Virus record (IMG/VR): IMGVR_UViG_3300031857_016953
Coordinates: 1 to 45,943 of that record
Reading direction: 5' to 3' (one strand)
Origin: a virus
DNA length: 45,943 nt
Shown here: positions 1-5,282 of the stretch, one piece after another
Numbering within the stretch: position 1 is the stretch's first letter
Layout: every line of letters starts with the position of its first letter
Translations under genes and position numbers: made by a program
The notes under the pieces: generated by a model
Databases searched by the model: none
What the model was told of the DNA's origin: nothing
The model's input: only the letters and a program-made list of their open reading frames with translations

Positions 1-1
1 T

Positions 2-193
2 CGTGTAGCACAATATGACTTCGATCAAGACGGCAAAGTCTCGTTCGAAGATATCAATCGTTTCTGCTCAGTGCCAGCAAGCCTTTTTGCTCGTGCTGAT
101 AAGAACAATGATGGGTTCTTAACAAATGCTGAAATGCGCACAGCAAAAGAATATCTTTTCTCACGCTGCTCAGCAACACCAAAGAACGCTTAA
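2..193 (+). CDS. EF-hand calcium-binding protein, C-terminal fragment
   Basis: The frame is open from the left edge to a TAA at 191-193, giving 63 visible residues; the start lies outside the window. Two canonical EF-hand loops are readable. The first, DFDQDGKVSFED (nt 17-52), has acidic residues at loop positions 1, 3, 5 and 12 and Gly at 6. The second, DKNNDGFLTNAE (nt 95-130), has Asp/Asn/Asp at 1/3/5, Gly at 6 and Glu at 12. Paired loops of this kind normally bind two calcium ions cooperatively. The gene lies about 20 bases upstream of ahpC on the same strand, so it may share that transcript. Its role in a phage is unknown; it could be a calcium sensor or a calcium-stabilised structural protein. 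Confidence 0.8.
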   Translation, partial: RVAQYDFDQDGKVSFEDINRFCSVPASLFARADKNNDGFLTNAEMRTAKEYLFSRCSATPKNA

Positions 194-212
194 TATAAAA
201 AGGAGTTATAAT

Positions 213-791
213 ATGAAGACAGTCGGTCAAAAATTGAGTAGATTTGAGGTCACTGGCGTCAAGCCAGGTGCACTCAATCCAAATGATGCATTCGAGAAGA
301 TTGATGATCTTTCTTTTCCTAATAAGTGGAAGGTCATTGTTTACTATCCAAAGGATTTCACTTTCGTTTGCCCAACGGAAATCGTTGCTTATGATAAGTT
401 GAACAAGGATTTCGCTGATCGTGATGCAGTTCTTCTTATCGGTTCAACAGACAATGAATTTGTCAAGTTGGCATGGAAGAATGCTCATGAAGGTCTCAAG
501 GCAACCACTTCATGGTTCTTCGCTGATACGCATCGCAATCTCGCCGATGATTGGGATGATCGTAGCACTAGCCTAGTTGAGCAACTTGGTGTGTTCTACA
601 AGCCAGCAGGTGCTGCTCTTCGCGCAACATTTATTGTTGATCCTGAGAATGTCATTCAGCATGTCACTGTTAACAATCTCAATGTTGGTCGTAATGCTGA
701 TGAGACACTCCGTGTTCTTGATGCGTTGCAGACTGGTGAACTTTGCCAGTGCAATCGTCAGGTTGGTGAAGTGACACTGACTGTTGGCTGA
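213..791 (+). CDS. ahpC: AhpC-type 2-Cys peroxiredoxin
   Basis: Thiol peroxidase that reduces hydrogen peroxide and organic hydroperoxides. The 192-residue protein has the peroxiredoxin signature YPKDFTFVCPTE, with Thr50 and peroxidatic Cys53. Arg137 (in ALRATF) is probably the conserved active-site arginine. The C-terminus reads LDALQTGELCQCN, with Cys178 and Cys180. That paired-cysteine tail is characteristic of the mycobacterial-type AhpC that works with AhpD rather than AhpF. An in-frame ATG exists at 126, but I chose 213 because AAGGAG sits 9-14 bases upstream, it lies just after the EF-hand gene stop, and it gives the usual family length. It heads a tight cassette with a rubredoxin and ahpD. 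Cytoplasmic. Identification is by motif reading and family knowledge. Confidence 0.95.
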   Translation: MKTVGQKLSRFEVTGVKPGALNPNDAFEKIDDLSFPNKWKVIVYYPKDFTFVCPTEIVAYDKLNKDFADRDAVLLIGSTDNEFVKLAWKNAHEGLKATTSWFFADTHRNLADDWDDRSTSLVEQLGVFYKPAGAALRATFIVDPENVIQHVTVNNLNVGRNADETLRVLDALQTGELCQCNRQVGEVTLTVG

Positions 792-792
792 T

Positions 793-945
793 ATGAAAAA
801 GAAAAAAGTTCGTGTTTGCCTCGGGTGCGGCTACCAATACGACGAAAAGAAGTATGGTAAGTTTGAAGATCTAGATGAAGATTTTCTCTGCCCCGAGTGC
901 AAATGTGAGAAAGATATGTTTGAAGAAAGGGAAGTTGAACAATGA
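793..945 (+). CDS. Rubredoxin (50 residues)
   Basis: Small iron-sulfur-free electron carrier binding one Fe by four cysteines. The protein begins MKKKKVRVCLGCGYQYDE. It shows the rubredoxin pattern: CLGCGYQYD (Cys9, Cys12), then YGKFEDL, then DFLCPEC (Cys33, Cys36), and KDMFEE near the end. Length and spacing match classical 50-55 residue rubredoxins, although the segment between the two CxxC pairs is slightly short. The ATG lies one base after the ahpC stop, and the stop overlaps the ahpD start as ATGA, so the three genes are almost certainly co-translated. Context suggests it passes electrons to or from the AhpC/AhpD peroxidase pair, which is an inference. The alternative is a structural zinc-ribbon protein, but the GY-YD and KD-F residues favour rubredoxin. 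Confidence 0.85.
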   Translation: MKKKKVRVCLGCGYQYDEKKYGKFEDLDEDFLCPECKCEKDMFEEREVEQ

Positions 946-1454
946 GTTGGACTGAAAGCATTAAAGAAAGTCTACCTGACTATGCGAAAGATATTCGTTT
1001 GAATATTGATGCTGTTCTATTGCGCAGTTCTCTTGACCCTGCTCTTGCGCATGGATGCGCATCAGCGGCAGCGTTTGCTGCTGGCAATTCAAGATTGTTG
1101 ACCTTGATTGATGCTGCAATTGATGATCGTAAAGAAGCAGATGCTGCTTTGACTGCTGCAACAATCATGGCGCAAAACAATGTTTGGTATCCATATGTTG
1201 AAATGGCAGAAGATCCTGCGCTGAAGGGATTGCCGCCAGGATTGCGTATGAATGGTATTATGAATCACGGTGGAACGACAAAGAAGAATTTCGAAGCATA
1301 CTCTCTCGCCGCTTCAATCGTCGGGAAATGCCACTTCTGCGTCAAGGCTCATTATGATACTTTATTGAAGGAAGGTATGACTGTGGAAAATCTCAAAGAT
1401 ATCGGTCGTATTGCTGCAGTCATCACTGCAGCAGCAAAAGTGTTAAGTGGCTAA
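942..1454 (+). CDS. ahpD: AhpD alkylhydroperoxidase / AhpC reductant
   Basis: In Mycobacterium tuberculosis AhpD recycles oxidised AhpC, taking electrons from dihydrolipoamide, and has weak peroxidase activity of its own. This 170-residue protein aligns by eye over its full length with that family (LPDYAKDIRLN near the start, PGLRMNGIMNHG and KKNFEAYSLA in the middle). The catalytic set is at the same positions as in the mycobacterial enzyme: Glu118, Cys130, Cys133 and His137 within GKCHFCVKAH. The mycobacterial His132 is replaced by Phe here, with a His at 131 instead. The start overlaps the rubredoxin stop (ATGA). It is the last protein gene of the redox cassette and is followed directly by the tmRNA gene. 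Confidence 0.93.
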   Translation: MSWTESIKESLPDYAKDIRLNIDAVLLRSSLDPALAHGCASAAAFAAGNSRLLTLIDAAIDDRKEADAALTAATIMAQNNVWYPYVEMAEDPALKGLPPGLRMNGIMNHGGTTKKNFEAYSLAASIVGKCHFCVKAHYDTLLKEGMTVENLKDIGRIAAVITAAAKVLSG

Positions 1455-1470
1455 ATAATAGACCAATTTA

Positions 1471-1716
1471 ATGGTTGTAAACTGACAATTAAAGGTGTTC
1501 TGGACTCGGGTTCGACCCCCGACATCTCCACCATCTACGGGGATGAATTTGGCTTCGACAGGGCAAGTAATAACCTGACAGCAACCAGTGAGGCGACTGA
1601 CTTAATCAGCGCAAAAACCGTAAATGCAAACGATGATTCATTTACACCTATGGCTCTCGCTGCTTAATAAGCACATTGAGTACAAAGAGTTGACCGCTCG
1701 GTAACAGAAAGGTCTG
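1471..1716 (+). ncRNA. ssrA: Circularly permuted (two-piece) tmRNA
   Basis: Ribosome-rescue RNA whose 3' part is encoded upstream of its 5' part. The acceptor piece ends with the T-arm TCGGG-TTCGACC-CCCGA and CATCTCCACCA (CCA at 1531-1533, encoded). After only five bases (1534-1538) the coding piece begins GGGGATGAATTTGGCTTCGA (1539 on). GGGGATG pairs with CATCTCC and keeps the G3-U70 wobble that specifies alanine. GGTTGT (1473-1478) can pair with GCAACC (1581-1586), as expected for helix P2 joining the two pieces. The tag frame 1626-1664 encodes ANDDSFTPMALAA, followed by two TAA stops. Permuted ssrA is typical of Alphaproteobacteria, some Betaproteobacteria and some cyanobacteria; the AND...LAA tag looks alphaproteobacterial. 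The outer ends are approximate. Confidence 0.9.
1626..1670 (+). other. tmRNA proteolysis tag reading frame
   Basis: Thirteen codons, from GCA at 1626 to GCT at 1662, give ANDDSFTPMALAA. Tandem TAA stops follow at 1665-1667 and 1668-1670. The hydrophobic ALAA end matches known degradation tags recognised by ClpXP. The resume codon is Ala, as is usual. Confidence 0.88.
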
Positions 1717-1748
1717 GGGTGGTGGTGCGAACCACCACCCTTTTCTTT
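1717..1748 (+). terminator. Rho-independent terminator of tmRNA gene
   Basis: A perfect 10-bp GC-rich stem (1717-1726 with 1731-1740) is closed by a GCGA tetraloop of the GNRA class. It is followed by TTTTCTTTC. It ends the ahpC-rubredoxin-ahpD-tmRNA unit before the lysis gene. Confidence 0.9.
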
Positions 1749-1773
1749 CGCTGCAATAATGGAGGCAACTAAC

Positions 1774-2403
1774 ATGAATGCAGTAGATATACTTTGTAAT
1801 GTGGAAAAATATTTTGATCGCAATCACAATTTGTTCATTCGATTTGGTGGACTCTTTGCGTTAGTATTCTTTACGATGTTTGTGCCATATAGTATGGTAG
1901 ATCGTATGAATGAGAAACTAGAAGCCCAGCAAATTGCGAATGATGTTCTTACATCAGAACTCACAACACTCCATCGTAAAGTTGAGTTTCTAAATCTTTC
2001 TTATGAGAAAAAGCAAGCAGTTCTACGAGAAGTAGAATGCCTCGCTCGCAACATCTACTTCGAAGCAGGTGGTGAGCCTCGTGCTGGCAAGATTGCTGTT
2101 GCTGAAGTCACCATGAATCGCGTCAAGAGTCGACAATTTCCAAGAACAGTCTGTGGTGTTGTTCACCAAAAGACAAGAGGAACCTGCCAGTTCTCTTGGG
2201 TTTGCGAGGGCAAGAAAAATGTATATCGCAATAGTGATGCTTGGCGCGAGTCAATCAAGATTGCTGAGAATATATTGATTTCCAAACACCATTATGGTAT
2301 AATTGGATCTGCAAAATACTTTCATGCAACTTATGTTGAACCTGAGTGGGCAGAAAGCAAAAGAGTTATCAAGAAAATTGGTCAGCATATTTTTTATCAT
2401 TGA
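1774..2403 (+). CDS. Membrane-anchored SleB-type cell wall hydrolase (probable endolysin)
   Basis: Peptidoglycan-cleaving enzyme of the SleB/Hydrolase_2 family, 209 residues. A hydrophobic segment at residues 21-38 can act as a signal anchor. Residues 44-86 are charged and probably helical or coiled-coil. The catalytic domain spans about 87-209 with CLARNIYFEAGGEP (catalytic Glu97), AVAEVTMNRV, FPRTVCGVVHQ and CQFSWVCEG, all typical of the family. I chose ATG 1774 over the upstream in-frame ATG at 1759 because GGAGG (1761-1765) overlaps that codon and is correctly spaced for 1774. A single N-terminal membrane segment suggests export without a classical holin, like signal-anchor endolysins. 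No holin gene was recognised in this window. Confidence 0.85.
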   Translation: MNAVDILCNVEKYFDRNHNLFIRFGGLFALVFFTMFVPYSMVDRMNEKLEAQQIANDVLTSELTTLHRKVEFLNLSYEKKQAVLREVECLARNIYFEAGGEPRAGKIAVAEVTMNRVKSRQFPRTVCGVVHQKTRGTCQFSWVCEGKKNVYRNSDAWRESIKIAENILISKHHYGIIGSAKYFHATYVEPEWAESKRVIKKIGQHIFYH

Positions 2404-2409
2404 GGCTTT

Positions 2410-3438
2410 ATGCGAATAATTGAAGATGTGAAGTTAGACTTTAAAGATGTTTTGATCACACCCAAACGATCTGCTCTTGCTTCTCGAAGTCTTGTGAATC
2501 TTGAAAGAACATTTACATTTCGCAGTGGTAATAGTTGGAAGGGTGTTCCGATTATTGCTGCGAATATGGATGGTGTTGGCACTCTTCAAATGGATGAAGA
2601 GTTAAACAAACTCAAGATGATGGTTGCTGTTACGAAGCACTATTCGCAAGAAGATTTGATTGATCACTTTATAAAGAAACTCAACAGCAGCGTTTATTCG
2701 ATGGGCATCTCAGATGCGGACTTATATAAGTTCAATAAAGTTGTTGAATCAAATATCGTTAAACATTGGAACATTAAAGTTTGCATTGATGTTGCGAATG
2801 GATACACGCAAAGTTTCGTGGACTTTATCAAACAGTTCCGTGATGATCATCCAAATGTTTTGTTGATGGCTGGTAATGTTGTCACACCAGAAATGACTGA
2901 AGAATTAATTCTCGCAGGTGTTGATATTGTGAAAGTTGGTATTGGTCCTGGCTCAGTCTGTACAACAAGGAAGATGACAGGAATCGGCTACCCGCAGTTG
3001 AGTGCAATTATTGAATGCGCTGATGCTGCTCATGGTCTCAAGGGTCATATTATAGCGGATGGAGGGTGTTCCGTTCCTGGAGACATTGTGAAAGCATTTG
3101 CTGCGGGAGCCGACTTCGTAATGTTAGGTGGCATGCTGGCGGGACACAAAGAAGGTGGAGCAACGCCGCTTGGTGGAAATCAATTCTATGGTATGAGTTC
3201 AGATACTGCCATGACATTACACAATGGTGGCGTTGCGAATTATCGCGCCAGTGAAGGTAAGACAGTAGAGATTCCATATCGCGGTGAAGTAAGTAGAACA
3301 CTACAGGATATTCTGGGTGGTCTACGATCGGCATGTACTTATGTTGGAGCAAGTGAATTGAAGGAGTTGAGTAAGCGCACGACATTTGTTCGCGTCACTC
3401 AGCAGTTAAACAATTCCTTGAGTGCATATGAGATCTAA
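2410..3438 (+). CDS. guaC: GMP reductase
   Basis: NADPH-dependent conversion of GMP to IMP and ammonia, in purine salvage. The 342-residue protein matches the IMPDH/GMPR barrel. The catalytic loop [20 protein letters not shown] contains Cys184 (Cys186 in the E. coli enzyme). The GMPR-type stretches [20 protein letters not shown] and [14 protein letters not shown] follow. There is no CBS-domain insertion, which favours GuaC over IMP dehydrogenase; the length is near the 347 residues of E. coli GuaC. GAGG precedes the ATG by about 5 bases. It lies 6 bases after the hydrolase stop and just before gp33. In an infection it could rebalance guanine and adenine nucleotides derived from host nucleic acid. 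Confidence 0.93.
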   Translation: MRIIEDVKLDFKDVLITPKRSALASRSLVNLERTFTFRSGNSWKGVPIIAANMDGVGTLQMDEELNKLKMMVAVTKHYSQEDLIDHFIKKLNSSVYSMGISDADLYKFNKVVESNIVKHWNIKVCIDVANGYTQSFVDFIKQFRDDHPNVLLMAGNVVTPEMTEELILAGVDIVKVGIGPGSVCTTRKMTGIGYPQLSAIIECADAAHGLKGHIIADGGCSVPGDIVKAFAAGADFVMLGGMLAGHKEGGATPLGGNQFYGMSSDTAMTLHNGGVANYRASEGKTVEIPYRGEVSRTLQDILGGLRSACTYVGASELKELSKRTTFVRVTQQLNNSLSAYEI

Positions 3439-3439
3439 T

Positions 3440-3661
3440 ATGGCAAGTCGCGAAGAAAAGAATAACTTCTCTATAATGATTATGGAGATGGCTCTTAAAG
3501 AAAAGATTGATCATATGGATGCAATTGCAACATATTGTGAAAGAAACAATCTTGAAATTGAGGTTGCTGCAACACTCATCAATGAATCATTAAAGAGCAT
3601 CATTGAGGGTGAAGCGATGGAATTAAGATTTCTTCCGCGAGGTAGCAGACTTCCGTTATGA
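3440..3661 (+). CDS. 33: Late transcription coactivator, gp33-like
   Basis: A 73-residue protein resembling T4 gp33, which joins RNA polymerase and links the late sigma factor gp55 and the sliding clamp to activate late promoters. The C-terminal half reads VAATLINESLKSIIEGEAMELRF and ends RGSRLPL, the pattern I recall for gp33 of T4-like phages. Gene order gp33-gp59-gp32 is the T4 order and supports the call. ATG 3440 lies two bases after the guaC stop. An ATG at 3428 and a GTG at 3422 are in-frame alternatives that would overlap guaC, and none has a strong ribosome binding site. Its stop overlaps the gp59 start (ATGA). Confidence 0.75.
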   Translation: MASREEKNNFSIMIMEMALKEKIDHMDAIATYCERNNLEIEVAATLINESLKSIIEGEAMELRFLPRGSRLPL

Positions 3662-4251
3662 ACGGATACGATCTATATTGCACCTATCAAGCCATCAAGT
3701 TGCATTTTAGCACAGAGCAATATAATTTCTTTCACTACGATGGTAAAACACGAGTATCGATAGATGCATTTCAAAAGCGTCGTGACAAATTTCTATTCCA
3801 CCGTCTTGCGCGCAAGTATCGCGACGATGAGATGGTTCCATTTCTGGTTGCTAATTTTGTACACAGTGACGATAATTGGACCAAAAGTTTGCTTGAAGAA
3901 GAGGCTGAGCAAACTTACAGGGATTGGAAACGACGAACGGATTCGATGACTAAAATCTATTCTGACGATTTGCAGAAAATTGCAACCAAAGATAATTTCA
4001 ATGACCTATTTAAAGTTGAAGAAGGTCAGTTCCCAAAGTTACTAGTATTGTTTATGCAAAACGAAGTAACAATGGAAACAATGGTAATCCTCAATAACAT
4101 CTTCGACTTTATTCGAATCTGGGACAAGAAGATCAGTGATGATATTATCTATCCCAAGATTTCAAGAAAGATCCGCAAGTACGGTTCATTCTTGAATGTG
4201 AATGTCGACAAGTACAAGACTTTAACAAAAGAAACTTTACTTGCTGACTGA
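3658..4251 (+). CDS. 59: DNA helicase loader, gp59-like
   Basis: Loads the replicative helicase gp41 onto gp32-coated forked DNA. The 197-residue protein aligns by eye with T4 gp59 (217 residues). Conserved stretches include the N-terminal YQAIKLHF region, the phrase FQKRRDKFLFHRLARKY (T4: YQKRRDKYFFQKLSEKY), and a C-terminal helical segment ETMVILNNIFDFI. It overlaps gp33 by four bases and precedes gp32, so the three form the conserved T4 replication/late-transcription block. Cytoplasmic, at the replication fork. Confidence 0.88.
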   Translation: MNGYDLYCTYQAIKLHFSTEQYNFFHYDGKTRVSIDAFQKRRDKFLFHRLARKYRDDEMVPFLVANFVHSDDNWTKSLLEEEAEQTYRDWKRRTDSMTKIYSDDLQKIATKDNFNDLFKVEEGQFPKLLVLFMQNEVTMETMVILNNIFDFIRIWDKKISDDIIYPKISRKIRKYGSFLNVNVDKYKTLTKETLLAD

Positions 4252-4264
4252 AATACTATATAAT
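4236..4264 (+). promoter_or_regulatory. Candidate sigma70-type promoter for gp32
   Basis: TTTACT (4236-4241) and a perfect TATAAT (4259-4264) are separated by 17 bases, just upstream of gp32, in an 80-base gap that is otherwise non-coding. Separate control of gp32 would be reasonable because it is needed in large amounts. The -35 match is only partial and the region is AT-rich, so this is tentative. Confidence 0.4.
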
Positions 4265-4332
4265 GATATTGTGATGATGAAAAAGTGGACAAGTCGATAT
4301 ACATTTAATACAACGATATACGGAGAATACAA

Positions 4333-5226
4333 ATGAGTCTATCAAGTCTTAAGAAGGGTTCATCCCTTGATAAGTTGAAGAAGGCAGTCGAAGCCTCTTC
4401 TGCAGGTAACACTGGCGGCAAAAATGTTGATGATCGTTTTTGGCAACCAGAAGTTGACGCTGCTGGCAACGGATACGCAGTTGTCCGATTCCTCGATACG
4501 CCAGCCGTTGACGGTGAAGATGGTCTTCCTTGGGTTCAAATTTGGTCCCATGGTTTCCAAGGTCCAGGTGGTTGGTACATTGAGAATTCTCTCACAACTC
4601 TTGGAAAGACCGATCCTGTTTCTGAGCACAACACAGTTCTGTGGAACTCAGGTATCGAAGCAAATAAGGAAATCGCTCGTAAACAGAAGCGCAAGTTGAC
4701 TTACATTGCAAACATTCTTGTGGTCTCTGACGCAAAGCGTCCGCAAAATGAAGGTAAGGTGTTCTTGTTCAAGTTCGGAAAGAAGATTTTCGACAAGATC
4801 AAGGAGCAACTTGAGCCGCAGTTTGCTGATGAGACACCAATGAATCCGTTTGACTTCTGGAAGGGTGCAAACTTCAAGATCAAGATTCGTAATGTCGAAG
4901 GCTATCGCAACTATGACAAGTCGGAGTTTGAATCTCCTGCTGCATTGTTCAATGGCGACGACGCGCAGATCGAAAAGGTTTGGAAGTCTGCTCACTCGCT
5001 CAAGGATTTCTTGAAGCCAGAAAACTTCAAGTCCTATGACGAACTCAAGGCGAAGTTGGATAAGGTTCTTGGTGCTGGTGGTTCAGTTGCTGCAACAGCA
5101 AAGCGTATCGATGATGAGGAAGTTTCGGCTCCTGTCATTCGCTCTGCTCCAGCCAAGAAAGTCACTGCTGAAGATGTTAGTGTCGACGATGACATGGCAT
5201 TCTTCGAGAAGTTGGCTGCAGAATAA
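4333..5226 (+). CDS. 32: Single-stranded DNA-binding protein gp32
   Basis: Coats single-stranded DNA in replication, recombination and repair. Length is 297 residues (T4: 301). It begins with a basic N-terminal cooperativity region (SSLKKGSSLDKLKKAV), followed by an OB-fold core (YAVVRFLDTP, WVQIWSHGFQ, NPFDFWKGANFKIKI). It ends in an acidic tail with SVDDDMAFFEKLAAE, the type that recruits partner proteins. The T4 zinc motif CPVC is replaced by DPVS in GKTDPVSEHN, and no cysteine occurs in the protein, so zinc cannot be bound in the T4 manner. I recall the same loss in cyanophage gp32. GGAG precedes the ATG, and a strong terminator follows. Confidence 0.93.
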   Translation: MSLSSLKKGSSLDKLKKAVEASSAGNTGGKNVDDRFWQPEVDAAGNGYAVVRFLDTPAVDGEDGLPWVQIWSHGFQGPGGWYIENSLTTLGKTDPVSEHNTVLWNSGIEANKEIARKQKRKLTYIANILVVSDAKRPQNEGKVFLFKFGKKIFDKIKEQLEPQFADETPMNPFDFWKGANFKIKIRNVEGYRNYDKSEFESPAALFNGDDAQIEKVWKSAHSLKDFLKPENFKSYDELKAKLDKVLGAGGSVAATAKRIDDEEVSAPVIRSAPAKKVTAEDVSVDDDMAFFEKLAAE

Positions 5227-5255
5227 TCTGTTTTAGAAAACTATTGATGTTTTCA

Positions 5256-5282
5256 GGGGGACGAAAGTCCCCCTTTTTTTTT
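5256..5282 (+). terminator. Rho-independent terminator after gp32
   Basis: GGGGGAC (5256-5262), a GAAA tetraloop and GTCCCCC (5267-5273) form a perfect 7-bp stem, followed by nine T. It stops plus-strand transcription before the convergent minus-strand gene that ends at 5281. On the minus strand the stem is preceded by A and not followed by a T tract, so it is directional. Confidence 0.93.

Noticed and set aside
126-212. Upstream in-frame start giving a longer AhpC
   Set aside because: It would overlap the EF-hand gene and skip the AAGGAG site that is properly spaced for ATG 213; the extra 29 residues are not part of the family.
1495-1533. T-arm plus CCA that looks like the end of a tRNA
   Set aside because: No upstream anticodon or D-arm is present. 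The acceptor strand pairs with the segment starting at 1539, so it is the acceptor piece of the permuted tmRNA.
1638-1823. Minus-strand open frame of 61 codons
   Set aside because: It lies across the tmRNA, its terminator and the start of the hydrolase gene, and has no ribosome binding site.
2410-3438. IMP dehydrogenase
   Set aside because: No CBS domain, length of 342 and the [18 protein letters not shown] patterns fit GMP reductase.
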